Shown: piece after piece, positions 55,137 through 63,953 of the stretch
How positions within the stretch are numbered: position 1 is the first letter of the stretch
Layout of the letters: each line of letters begins with the position of its first letter
NCBI RefSeq assembly: GCF_002754245.1
Contig: NZ_PEEX01000001.1
Location: forward strand, 4,258,001 to 4,322,000
Length of the DNA stretch: 64,000 nt
Source of the DNA: Chryseobacterium sp. 52
GTDB taxonomy: Bacteria; Bacteroidota; Bacteroidia; Flavobacteriales; Weeksellaceae
Direction: 5' to 3'
The notes under the pieces: model-generated
Seen by the model: the letters and a program-made list of their open reading frames with translations, nothing else
The model's database searches: none
Told to the model about the DNA's origin: nothing
Position numbers and translations under genes: made by a program

Positions 55137-56384
55137 TTAATTTCTCCTGAACAGATGCCCGTCATTCATCAGGGCTTCTATTTTGGATATTCTGGAAACA
55201 GCTTCTGCAGAACATGAGGCGTCAACCAGCACAATAGATGCATCGTCGCCCGGCTTGGGCCACTGTTGTTTCCCTTTTTCGTCTAACGGAAGAATACTCT
55301 GAGTCGCGTACTGAAGTGTTCCTGACAGCTCCAGTTCAGTTTCATATCCATACAATTCTGCAATCAGGTTGGCTTTCTGAAGCATATTTCCCGATCCGAA
55401 AGTACTCCAGTAATCCTGTACATTATCATTTCCGATCAGAACATTCACACCATACTTTCTTAATACAGGAATAGGCATTACCGTTCCCCGGAAAGGTACA
55501 GAAGACGCAATTCCCACTTTTCCTTCAGCCAGTCTCTCAGCAATCCGTTCCGTTTCTTTCGGTGATAGATGTCCCAGAGCAAAAGCATGGCTCACAAATG
55601 TTTTTCCCTGCAACTTTGGATTTTCAATTGTTTTATCAATCAGATAATTGATTGTTTTCATTCCGGACTCTCCCGCTTCATGCAGATGGATATCTATTCC
55701 TTTATCATGATCTAAAGCCAGCTGTACCGTAAAATCGAGTACTTTTTCAATATTTCCGTCAATACTTAACGGATCAAGTCCTCCGATAAAGCCGACACTT
55801 TTCAATTGTGCCGCTTCTTTCATCAAAGGAACAGTATCTGTATAATACAAACCATGTTGTGGAAAAGCAACAAGCTCAGCTTTAAAAGACTCTTTTTTAT
55901 GTTCTAATGCCTGTTCCAGATTCTCCAGTGATTGTAAACCTGAAGTAGGATCAATATTGAAATGAGTTCTCACAAAATGAGTCCCGTAATGCTGCAACAG
56001 ACTGATTAACTGCTCTGCCCTTTCCACAGATGTTTTCAACAGTTCAGGAATGATTTCCTGTTCATAGGCGATCATATCCTTTACGGTTCTTCTTTTCGGA
56101 GAAAGAGCCTGCCATGGAAGTCCGTACCATGTTTTATCCAGATGAATATGCATATCCCTGAATGCAGGAAGCATCAGAAACCCTTTGGCATCTACAGCAT
56201 CAGAAGCAGGATCATTCACTTTTACCGCTTTGATTTTACCCTCTTCTATTTCAATACTGAAAAGTTCCGTCCTGGTACGGATTACCTCACCATCTTCATA
56301 TTCAAACCCCGTTTCAAGACGGACATTTTTCAGCGTATATTTTCCTTTTGCTGTTAACTGATAGGGAAACTGCATGACTTTCAT
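55137..56384 (-). CDS. Amidohydrolase, cytosine-deaminase-like (cytoplasmic paralogue)
   Basis: The 415-residue metal-dependent hydrolase has the MHIHLDKT metal motif, the DIHLHEAGESG segment, a VSHAFALG histidine and GNDNVQDYW with the catalytic aspartate. These follow the cytosine deaminase-like (CodA) subgroup. No signal peptide is present. It is highly similar along its whole length to the Tat-signal-bearing protein at 57556-58890, from which it differs mainly by the missing N-terminus. The substrate is unknown: a cyclic amide or deaminable base is expected. An AraC gene lies between the two. Confidence 0.84.
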   Translation of the reverse strand: MKVMQFPYQLTAKGKYTLKNVRLETGFEYEDGEVIRTRTELFSIEIEEGKIKAVKVNDPASDAVDAKGFLMLPAFRDMHIHLDKTWYGLPWQALSPKRRTVKDMIAYEQEIIPELLKTSVERAEQLISLLQHYGTHFVRTHFNIDPTSGLQSLENLEQALEHKKESFKAELVAFPQHGLYYTDTVPLMKEAAQLKSVGFIGGLDPLSIDGNIEKVLDFTVQLALDHDKGIDIHLHEAGESGMKTINYLIDKTIENPKLQGKTFVSHAFALGHLSPKETERIAERLAEGKVGIASSVPFRGTVMPIPVLRKYGVNVLIGNDNVQDYWSTFGSGNMLQKANLIAELYGYETELELSGTLQYATQSILPLDEKGKQQWPKPGDDASIVLVDASCSAEAVSRISKIEALMNDGHLFRRN

Positions 56385-56457
56385 TTTAACTGGACAAAGT
56401 TACGCCGGCTTTATTTCAGAACCGGTGTATCAATTATGCTTTATCTTGTACAGATTA

Positions 56458-57369
56458 TTATTTGAACTGTGAAGGAGTCATTCCTGTCTGTGCTTTGAAA
56501 AACTTGGAAAAGCTGGCATGATCATAAAAACCAAGATCATAAACAATATCTTTTACAGACATTTCAGATACTTTTAAAAGACGTTTCGCTTCCAGCAGAA
56601 TACGGTCCTGTATAAGTGATGAAGCCGAGGTATTCAGATTTTTTTTGCACACGATATTTAAATAATTGGCAGAAATATTAAGCTTATCCGCATAGAAAGA
56701 GACCGATCTTTCTGTCCTGAAATGTTCGTCAATAAAATGCAGGAATTTAGAAATAATAGGATTGGAATGATATATTTCAAAATCTTTAAAAGCGCCTTCC
56801 ACTGATTTACTGACCAATATTCCAATCAGTTCGCTTCGTTTCTGAATAACTTCCCAGGATATTTTTTCTTCAGCTAATTCTTTTTGGATGGCCTTAAATT
56901 CATATAAGAAAGTTTCAAAAATAGTACAGGAAAGATTAATAACAGGATGATTCTGATAATAAGACGCTGAAAACCTCAGTGAAGGCAGAAAACTTTCAAA
57001 CCAATCCCTGCTGATCATCAGCTGATATCCTATCGTCTCCTTTTCAATCACCCACTGATGCACCTGATCAGGAAAAACAAGATGAATCTGGCAGTTTTCT
57101 ACCTTGTATTCCGTAAAATCAATGGTATGGTTCCCTTTCCCGTTTTCAAAGAGATTAATGATAAAGAAATCGTGTTTGTGAGGTTCATCAATAGAACGCT
57201 CCCCATGCAGTTCATTGAACAGCAAATTACAGCGATGAAGCTGGTTTTCGCTAAACTCCTGAATACCTAACACAGGAAAATGATCTGTATGATTACTCAC
57301 GCGGCCCGATTTTCCACTAAAATTAGTGAAATTTATGCAGGAAATCTGAATGGATGGAGATATTTTCAT
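56458..57369 (-). CDS. AraC-family regulator between the two amidohydrolases
   Basis: The 303-residue protein has an N-terminal cupin region (about 45-125, with EPHKHDFFIINLFENGKG) and a C-terminal AraC domain ending VKDIVYDLGFYDHASFSKFF, then QTGMTPSQFK. The cupin HxH pattern (EPHKHDF) suggests ligand or metal binding. The ATG at 57369 is preferred over a GTG 30 bases upstream. It is parallel to both amidohydrolase genes and likely regulates one or both. Confidence 0.86.
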   Translation of the reverse strand: MKISPSIQISCINFTNFSGKSGRVSNHTDHFPVLGIQEFSENQLHRCNLLFNELHGERSIDEPHKHDFFIINLFENGKGNHTIDFTEYKVENCQIHLVFPDQVHQWVIEKETIGYQLMISRDWFESFLPSLRFSASYYQNHPVINLSCTIFETFLYEFKAIQKELAEEKISWEVIQKRSELIGILVSKSVEGAFKDFEIYHSNPIISKFLHFIDEHFRTERSVSFYADKLNISANYLNIVCKKNLNTSASSLIQDRILLEAKRLLKVSEMSVKDIVYDLGFYDHASFSKFFKAQTGMTPSQFK

Positions 57370-57555
57370 TTTTAAACAGCCCTGGCGTTTTTTAACCACA
57401 AAAGGAGCAAAAATTTTTAAACCCTTTAATTATTTTTTAAGTTAAAAGCTTACTACAAAAAGAGCATATAAGTTGCATGGAAATCCTGAATTTCCTCACA
57501 GTAGTTTAGCTTTTTAAGTTACTGAAAGACTATTTTTTTTTACAGTGCTCTCTGT

Positions 57556-58890
57556 TTAATAAACAATATTTCCCTGATGAACCAGAGATTCTACCTCTGA
57601 AATTCTGGACACAGCTTCTGCAGAACAGCTTGCATTTATCAATACGAAATCAGCATGATCTCCTGTTTTAGGCCACTGTTGGTTTCCTTTCTCATCCAGA
57701 GGCAGAATATTGGCTGTTGCCAGTTTCAGGCTTCTTGACAGTAAAAATTCTGTAGAATACCCATATAATTGTGCCATCAGATTCGCTTTCTGAAGCACAC
57801 TTCCCGACCCGAAAGTATTCCAGTGGTCTACAATACTGTCATTTCCCGTCAGTACAGTTACATTATGTTTATACAAAATGGGTATCGGCATGATCAGCCC
57901 TCCAAAAGGAATCGTAGAGACAATTCCGATTTGTGAATGCCCCAGTTTTTCAGCCATTTCTTCCTGTTTCGCTTTATCCAGTTTTCCTAATACAAAACAA
58001 TGACTGAGATAGGTTTTCCCTTTTAATGATGGATTTTCATTCACTTTTTTAATCAGGTATTCCACTGTATTCAATCCGGATTCACCACTTTCATGAAGGT
58101 GAATGTCAATTCCTTTTTTATGATCTAAAGCTAACTGAACCGTAAAGTCAATCGTTTTTTCAATGGACCCGTCAATGGTAAAAGGATCTACTCCACCGAT
58201 AAAATCAATGTCCATCTGAGCCGCTTCTTTCAGATAAGGAACCGAATCGGTATAAAACACGCCATGCTGGGGAAACGCAACCAGCTCAGCACCGAAACTT
58301 TTCTTTTTATTGTCTAAAGCCTTTTGAAGATTTTTTAAGGACTCTAACTTCGAAGTCGGTTCAATATTGACGTGACTTCTCGCAAAAGATGTTCCTTTTG
58401 ACTGTAGCAACTCAATCATCTTTTCTGCTTTAAATGTTGAATTTTTCAGCATTTCAGGAAGCATTTTCTGCTCCAGAGCGATCATTCCTTTGACGCCGCC
58501 TGTTCTTTTTCTTACCGCCTGCCATTGGTCTCCGTAAAATGTTTTATCCAGATGAATATGCATATCCTTAAACGCAGGAAGCATCAGCATTCCTTTGGCA
58601 TCAACAGCTTTTGCATTAGGCTGATTCGGACTGATATTGATAATCTTTCCGTTTTCAATTTCTATATAAAACAAATTGGTTTTAGTAGCAACCACTTCTC
58701 CTTCTTCATACTCAAAACCAGTTTCCAGACGGACATTTTTAAGGTTCAATTTTCCTTTTCCAAAAATATTCTGTTCATCAAAAAAGGGGGATGCTGCCAT
58801 GATACTGGGGATTAAAGTAAGCCCGGCTGCTGCCAGCGCTGAATTTCTTATAAAATCTTTACGGGATAAGGTATTGTCAGAGGTCTTCAT
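57556..58890 (-). CDS. Amidohydrolase, cytosine-deaminase-like, with Tat-like signal
   Basis: The 444-residue protein starts MKTSDNTLSRKDFIRNSALA, a Tat-type signal in which the twin arginine is Arg-Lys, then a hydrophobic stretch to about residue 32. The remaining part matches the paralogue at 55137-56384: MHIHLDKT, DIHLHESGESG, LSHCFVLG and GNDSIVDHWN. It is therefore predicted to be a folded, metal-loaded periplasmic enzyme, while its paralogue is cytoplasmic. The ATG at 58890 follows from the signal; a TTG two codons earlier is less likely. Substrate unknown. Confidence 0.83.
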   Translation of the reverse strand: MKTSDNTLSRKDFIRNSALAAAGLTLIPSIMAASPFFDEQNIFGKGKLNLKNVRLETGFEYEEGEVVATKTNLFYIEIENGKIINISPNQPNAKAVDAKGMLMLPAFKDMHIHLDKTFYGDQWQAVRKRTGGVKGMIALEQKMLPEMLKNSTFKAEKMIELLQSKGTSFARSHVNIEPTSKLESLKNLQKALDNKKKSFGAELVAFPQHGVFYTDSVPYLKEAAQMDIDFIGGVDPFTIDGSIEKTIDFTVQLALDHKKGIDIHLHESGESGLNTVEYLIKKVNENPSLKGKTYLSHCFVLGKLDKAKQEEMAEKLGHSQIGIVSTIPFGGLIMPIPILYKHNVTVLTGNDSIVDHWNTFGSGSVLQKANLMAQLYGYSTEFLLSRSLKLATANILPLDEKGNQQWPKTGDHADFVLINASCSAEAVSRISEVESLVHQGNIVY

Positions 58891-59010
58891 TTCCAATCTA
58901 TTTACTACAAAAATAGAAAGAACGAAAAGGATGAAAGTGTATGGTTTATTACAATATCTGTATGATTTATTGAATGGCTTAATTTTTTTTGTTTTGTACA
59001 GATCTTTTTT

Positions 59011-59060
59011 ACCACCCCGTCAAATCTTCGATTTGCCACCCCTCCATGGGAGGGGAATTT
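59011..59060. repeat. Dispersed intergenic repeat (ACCCCGTCAAATC type)
   Basis: ACCACCCCGTCAAATC, then TTCGATTTGCCACCCCTCC and ATGGGAGGGGAATTT. It contains two palindromes: AAATCTTCGATTT and CCCCTCCATGGGAGGGG. I recall this string as a repeated intergenic element in chryseobacterial genomes; here only one copy is present. Confidence 0.5.
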
Positions 59061-59152
59061 TGATCCGACGAATTTTAGCCATTATCAAATTCTCCGGTTT
59101 TCAAAGGTTTTAACTTAAAAAATAAAATACTGAAGGTTTTGTTTCTCTTTAT

Positions 59153-59189
59153 AAAAAAACAGGACCGAAGTATAACTCCGGTCCTATTG
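59153..59189 (-). terminator. Terminator of hemL
   Basis: On the minus strand AATAGGACCGG and CGGTCCTGTT form a stem followed by a long T run, just past the hemL stop. Confidence 0.78.
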
Positions 59190-59208
59190 CTATTTTATTG
59201 AATGGGCT

Positions 59209-60492
59209 TTAAGAAAAATCAAATTTTCTTACCGCTTCCAGTGTCATATCGATTTCTTTATCTTTGATTGCATCACTGATGAAATAGGTTTCATACCCGC
59301 TTGGTGGAAGATATATTCCGTTCTGAAGCATTTGATGGAAGAAATTATTGAATAAAGAGTGGTTAGACTCTGCTGCTTCATCAAAGTTGGAAACTCTGTT
59401 GGTGTGGAAAAATACAGACATCATAGATCCTTTTCTGTTGATCTTATGGGCAATTCCTTTTTCATTTAAGATTTTCCCGATCCCAAAGTCTAATGTTTCT
59501 GTTGTTTTATTGAGTCTGTTAAAGAATTCCGGATCATTTTTAATCAGCTGCAATGTTTTCAATCCTGCTCTCATCGCCAATGGATTTCCGCTTAATGTTC
59601 CGGCCTGATAAACCCCTCCTTTTGGTGCAAGGTGATCCATAATTTCGTTTCTTCCTGCAAATGCGCCTACCGGAAGCCCACCACCGATTACTTTTCCATA
59701 CGTAACCAGGTCAGCTTTTACATTATAAAGTTCCTGAGCACCTCCGAAAGCCAGTCTGAAACCGGTCATTACCTCATCAAAAATTAACAAAGCTCCGTTT
59801 TCATCACAGATCTTTCTCAAGTTCTGAAGAAAATTATTTTCCGGAAGTACACACCCCATATTTCCTGCAACCGGCTCGATAATAACTGCTGCTATTTCTC
59901 CCTGATTGTGACGGAACAGATCTTCTACCTGCTCAAAATCGTTGTAACGGGCTAAAAGAGTGTCTTTGGCTGTTCCTTCCGTTACTCCCGGAGAATTTGG
60001 ATTCCCGAAAGTAGCGGCACCACTTCCTGCTTTGATGAGAAATGAATCTGAATGGCCGTGATAGCATCCTTCAAACTTTACAATCTTATCTCTTTTTGTA
60101 TATCCTCTTGCCAGTCTTACAGCGCTCATACAAGCCTCTGTACCTGAAGAAACCATTCTGATCTGGTCAATATTCGGGACATTTTCTATAATGAATTTTG
60201 CAATTTCTGTTTCCAGTTCTGTAGGAGCCCCGAAAGAAAATCCTTTTTCAGCCTGAATTTTTAATTCTTCCAAAACTTCAGGATGGGTATGACCTAAAAT
60301 AGCAGGTCCCCATGAGTTGATGTAATCGATGTAGGTATTATCATCTGCATCTGTAAGGTAAGCCCCTTTTGCAGATTTCATAAATACAGGAACTCCTCCT
60401 ACTGATTTGAATGCGCGTACGGGAGAATTTACTCCTCCCGGAATGTATTTGTAAGCTTCATCAAATAAAGCTGAACTTCTTTGGTATTTCAT
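59209..60492 (-). CDS. hemL: Glutamate-1-semialdehyde 2,1-aminomutase
   Basis: The 427-residue PLP enzyme converts glutamate-1-semialdehyde to 5-aminolevulinate for haem synthesis. Signature segments are [26 protein letters not shown], and the Schiff-base lysine in [15 protein letters not shown]. Length is usual for the family. It is transcribed alone from the minus strand with a clear terminator. Its presence means this organism makes ALA by the C5 route. Confidence 0.97.
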   Translation of the reverse strand: MKYQRSSALFDEAYKYIPGGVNSPVRAFKSVGGVPVFMKSAKGAYLTDADDNTYIDYINSWGPAILGHTHPEVLEELKIQAEKGFSFGAPTELETEIAKFIIENVPNIDQIRMVSSGTEACMSAVRLARGYTKRDKIVKFEGCYHGHSDSFLIKAGSGAATFGNPNSPGVTEGTAKDTLLARYNDFEQVEDLFRHNQGEIAAVIIEPVAGNMGCVLPENNFLQNLRKICDENGALLIFDEVMTGFRLAFGGAQELYNVKADLVTYGKVIGGGLPVGAFAGRNEIMDHLAPKGGVYQAGTLSGNPLAMRAGLKTLQLIKNDPEFFNRLNKTTETLDFGIGKILNEKGIAHKINRKGSMMSVFFHTNRVSNFDEAAESNHSLFNNFFHQMLQNGIYLPPSGYETYFISDAIKDKEIDMTLEAVRKFDFS

Positions 60493-60558
60493 ATCTTAGT
60501 TGACAGCTGAGAGTTTATAACTGATGGTTAACTATAAATTCTCAACCAAAAAATTAAA

Positions 60559-61620
60559 TTAGTTTCTCGGTTTTTTATCAATTAAATAAATCAGCTGGCC
60601 TGCAGACGGTTTCTGTCCTTCATCCATTCTGTTTTTTGTGTATAATTTATTTAATTTGATTCCAAATTTCTGAGCGATATCATGCATATCTTCACCTGAT
60701 TCGGCTTTGTAAATGGCTGTATTTCCTGCCGAATTTTTAGATTCAAGGAAAACAATATCATTTTTCTTTAGCACATCAGTTTCCAGTTCATTCCATTTTA
60801 TCAGTCTGCTTTCGCTTACCCGGAACTTATCTGCAATGAATTTAACGTTAGTGTCTTCAGGAATAACAATGTATTTTAAGCCTTCGTTCGGATGGCTTTT
60901 GATCAGGATTGAATTAAGAATTTCTGCTTTTGTTTTGATCCTTTCCACTCTTTTCTGCTGCTGAGCATAAGAAGTCTGCTTATAAGGAACTTCTACCGTA
61001 ACAGGATCTTTTGCTTTTTTGCTGATCATTTTTGAAGGTTCCAGCTGAGCCATGAATGTTCGGTCATCTTTCAGATCCGGATACATTTTAAGAACGGCAT
61101 ACAGCACTTCTCTGGAACTGGTATCATCATATTCATACAGCCTGTATTTTTCAATTTTACTGATCAGAATCGAGGCATAGCGGGGATTGGTAGCATATCC
61201 TGCTTTTTTAAGTCCATGCGCCCACGCTTTGTAATCCTTCATATCCAGATTGAAAAGATTCGTGTAATATTTTCTCGTAGATAAAAATATAGAATGGTCT
61301 TCGTAGGACTGTCTGGGATCTTCATAAACACGGAAACACTCATTGGGAGCATCATCTGTATGCTTCATCGTTTTTCCAGTCCAATCTTCCTTACATTTTA
61401 TTCCGAAGTGATTTTTGCCTTCCTGAGCCAGTCTGCTCTGCCCTCCTCCGGTCTCTAAGAGTCCCTGGGCCAATGTAATAGAAGCCGGAATTTTATATTT
61501 TTCCATCTCTTCTACCGCATATTTAGCGAATTTCTGAATATACTGGTCTTCAGTAGCCCAAGCCTGGGCTGAGAATTTTGATAAAACTAAAAGGCTTATG
61601 AGTAAGAAAAGTCTTTTCAT
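60559..61620 (-). CDS. Secreted N-acetylglucosaminidase (GH73) with LysM domains
   Basis: The 353-residue protein has a signal peptide (to KFSAQA), a GH73 domain (about 25-165) with catalytic Glu56 in AQGLLETGGG and HFGIKC, a linker, and two LysM repeats near the C-terminus (about 250-295 and 305-350, the latter TAIYKAESGEDMHDIAQKFG). It should hydrolyse peptidoglycan glycan chains during growth or division, with LysM binding the wall. The ATG at 61620 is favoured over a TTG nine bases upstream. It follows the ACC-deaminase-like gene after 16 bases. Confidence 0.92.
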   Translation of the reverse strand: MKRLFLLISLLVLSKFSAQAWATEDQYIQKFAKYAVEEMEKYKIPASITLAQGLLETGGGQSRLAQEGKNHFGIKCKEDWTGKTMKHTDDAPNECFRVYEDPRQSYEDHSIFLSTRKYYTNLFNLDMKDYKAWAHGLKKAGYATNPRYASILISKIEKYRLYEYDDTSSREVLYAVLKMYPDLKDDRTFMAQLEPSKMISKKAKDPVTVEVPYKQTSYAQQQKRVERIKTKAEILNSILIKSHPNEGLKYIVIPEDTNVKFIADKFRVSESRLIKWNELETDVLKKNDIVFLESKNSAGNTAIYKAESGEDMHDIAQKFGIKLNKLYTKNRMDEGQKPSAGQLIYLIDKKPRN

Positions 61621-61636
61621 GTTTTTCAATTTTTAC

Positions 61637-62545
61637 TTATATAATTAAATTTCTATTCTGTTTTTCTAAAAGCAGATTGGCTCCTTCTATACCCTGTAAT
61701 CCGCCGGTATGGAAGCATAAAATCTTACTGTTCTCAGGAAAATAACCTTCATCAATCAGTTCGAAAACTTTCTGCATCATTTTTCCTGTATATACCGGTT
61801 CCAAAGGGATCCCGTATTTCTCTTTAAAATCATTGATAAAACGGATGTTTTCATCTTTTATTTTACCATAACCTCCAAAACATGAATCTATTAGATTAAA
61901 ATTATGCTTTGAAGTTAATTCTAAGATCTTTTTCTCCAGTGAAGCATCGTCAACGACCTTAAATCCTATAACTTTCTGATTGTCTTCACAAAATTTCGCA
62001 ATTCCGGCAACCGTTCCTCCGGTTCCGACTGCGGTGCAAAGATAATCAAAATCTTTTGTTTGATCATTGAGCATCATTTTCACGCCTGATACGGCTTCTT
62101 CATTGGTCCCCCCTTCAGGAACGATCAGGGCATCAGGAAACTCGTTTTGCAGAAATTCCATCAGTTTGTCTTTATGACGATATTCTTCACGGGTTACAAA
62201 CTTCAGGTTCATTCCGTTTTTTCTGGCAAAAAGTAATGTAGGATTATCCCTCCATTTATGCTCCAGTTCCTCTCCTCTGATGATTCCCAGTGTAGGAATA
62301 CCGGATAAATTTCCAACGGCAGAAACCGCTGCAATATGATTGGAAAAAGCGCCCCCAAATGTAATGACGTATGGGTTTTCCGGATTTTTTTCCAGATAGT
62401 GATTGATATTGTAGAATAGTTTCCAGTATTTATTTCCAGAAATCAAGGGATGGATTAAATCTTCTCTTTTAATGAAAAGTTTTATATTCTTATGAATGGG
62501 GATTTCCTGAATAGGAATAGGTTCTGCCGAGGCTTTTAATAGCAT
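61637..62545 (-). CDS. ACC deaminase / D-cysteine desulfhydrase family PLP enzyme
   Basis: The 302-residue fold-type II PLP enzyme has the lysine loop ISGNKYWKL (Schiff-base Lys), SNHIAAVSAVG, the phosphate loop GTGGTVAG and a C-terminal HTGG. Such proteins release ammonia and pyruvate or a ketoacid from D-cysteine or 1-aminocyclopropane-1-carboxylate. Bacteroidota members are shorter than the plant-associated ACC deaminase (about 340 residues), so D-cysteine desulfhydrase activity is the likelier one. It lies upstream of the GH73 gene on the same strand. Confidence 0.85.
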   Translation of the reverse strand: MLLKASAEPIPIQEIPIHKNIKLFIKREDLIHPLISGNKYWKLFYNINHYLEKNPENPYVITFGGAFSNHIAAVSAVGNLSGIPTLGIIRGEELEHKWRDNPTLLFARKNGMNLKFVTREEYRHKDKLMEFLQNEFPDALIVPEGGTNEEAVSGVKMMLNDQTKDFDYLCTAVGTGGTVAGIAKFCEDNQKVIGFKVVDDASLEKKILELTSKHNFNLIDSCFGGYGKIKDENIRFINDFKEKYGIPLEPVYTGKMMQKVFELIDEGYFPENSKILCFHTGGLQGIEGANLLLEKQNRNLII

Positions 62546-62766
62546 TTTTGTTGTTTAACTATTATGTACAAAATTAGTAAAAGATTTGGATTTCATTTAC
62601 TGTGAATTGTATGAATCAATATCTGTGGATTGTATTTTTATTTTAATGCTAAGAATGAAAAGGTTTTTGATAAGATCTATGTTTATAGGATCGTAAAGGT
62701 GTTAATACTTAGCAGAGGTTTCGTTGTGGAGAATTGTAAGCTTGTGGAGGTGTTTGTATTTTTAGG

Positions 62767-62836
62767 TTTTGGCTAAAGCCGGACAAATGTTATTTTTTTT
62801 AAAGCGGGTTAAAACCCGCTCCTATTGATGTTTAAA
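62767..62836. repeat. Dispersed palindromic repeat, copy 2
   Basis: TTTTGGCTAAAGCCGG, a spacer, then AAAGCGGGTTAAAACCCGC followed by TCCTATTGA. It matches the copy at 46722-46790 in order and spacing; the compensating change GGGCTAAAGCCC to GGGTTAAAACCC keeps the stem paired. Confidence 0.7.
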
Positions 62837-62842
62837 AGGAAA

Positions 62843-62874
62843 ATCTGGTATCTGGTATCTTGTATCTTGTATCT
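62843..62874. repeat. Heptamer tandem repeat (ATCTGGT / ATCTTGT)
   Basis: Two ATCTGGT units, two ATCTTGT units and a partial fifth lie in tandem and end at the base before the stop codon of the next gene. Confidence 0.88.
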
Positions 62875-63201
62875 CTACAAATATTTTCGGAAGTTCCAGA
62901 ATTTTCTTTTTTGTAAATAATTCAGGTTGCTTTCATTTGCATAGGCTTCCCGTTCAAATGAGATTCTTTTATAGGCCAGGAATCCGTCTTTTAGTTTGAA
63001 AAACCAGTAATAATATTCGATGACATAAAAAATATAAAAGAAAACAATAAGCATTTCCAGCTGCTGTCTTAAATGGATTTTTTCGTGATTGATAAATACT
63101 TTATTTTCCTTATCTTCGGGTTTCCTAATGAAGATAAAGGGAAAGAGAGCAATGCCGTTAATTTTTAATTTTTTTAATGGCTTTTGGCATATAATTATCA
63201 T
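62875..63201 (-). CDS. Small HEKIH protein (possible metal-binding)
   Basis: The 108-residue protein has one strongly hydrophobic stretch (MLIVFFYIFYVIEYYYWFF) and, just before it, NHEKIHLRQQ, an HExxH motif. A later FEREAYANE supplies acidic residues as in zinc peptidases. It resembles a small Bacteroidota family of unknown function. Whether it is a peptidase is uncertain because it is much shorter than known ones. Its stop codon abuts the heptamer repeat at 62843-62874. Confidence 0.6.
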   Translation of the reverse strand: MIIICQKPLKKLKINGIALFPFIFIRKPEDKENKVFINHEKIHLRQQLEMLIVFFYIFYVIEYYYWFFKLKDGFLAYKRISFEREAYANESNLNYLQKRKFWNFRKYL

Positions 63202-63238
63202 ACTAACAAATATAAAGTTTTTTGACTTAGAGATTTAA

Positions 63239-63424
<186 letters not shown>

Positions 63425-63425
63425 A

Positions 63426-63953
63426 ATGAAAAAATATATTTTTATTTTGTTAGCTGCGGCTGCATTAGGCCTTACATCGTGCAGTCCTTTCCAGGTGCGT
63501 TCAGATTATGCAGAAAGTGCCAATTTTATGACGTATAAAACGTATAAGATAAGAATTGACGATCTGAAACTGAATGATATTGATAAAGACAGAGTGTTAA
63601 ACGAATTATCGAGACAGCTTCAGAGCAAAGGTCTTCAGTCTGGTGAAAATCCTGATCTGATCATCAATGTAAAAGCTAATCACAAAAAAGTGACGGATAT
63701 TAACAACAGTTCTCCTTACGGAATGTGGGGATGGGGCGGTTCTTTCGGATGGGGAGTAGGCATGAGCAGAACATGGACCAGCAACTATAATGAAGGGGCA
63801 TTGATCGTGGATCTTATCGATTCTAAAACGAACAAACTGGTTTGGCAGGGTATCGGAAGCGGAATTTCCGTAGATTCTCCTAAAGCTAAACAGAGACAAA
63901 TTCCTGAGATTCTGGCTGAGATCATGAAAAATTATCCTCCTCAGAGAAAATAA
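63426..63953 (+). CDS. DUF4136 lipoprotein
   Basis: The 175-residue protein has a lipobox (LTSC, Cys19) and the DUF4136 pattern: FMTYKTYKI near the start, NPDLIINVKANHK in the middle, and LVDLIDSKTNKLVWQGIG-type end. A glycine/tryptophan loop (GMWGWGGSFGWGVGM) sits in the centre. It should be a periplasmic lipoprotein of the outer membrane; function unknown. It follows the DUF5522 gene by one base. Confidence 0.85.
   Translation: MKKYIFILLAAAALGLTSCSPFQVRSDYAESANFMTYKTYKIRIDDLKLNDIDKDRVLNELSRQLQSKGLQSGENPDLIINVKANHKKVTDINNSSPYGMWGWGGSFGWGVGMSRTWTSNYNEGALIVDLIDSKTNKLVWQGIGSGISVDSPKAKQRQIPEILAEIMKNYPPQRK

Larger units (their letters stand above)
62546..62874. other. Repeat-bearing gap
   Basis: The 329 bases hold a copy of the GGCTAAAGCC repeat (62767-62836) and a heptamer tandem repeat (62843-62874). 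No gene is supported. Confidence 0.6.
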
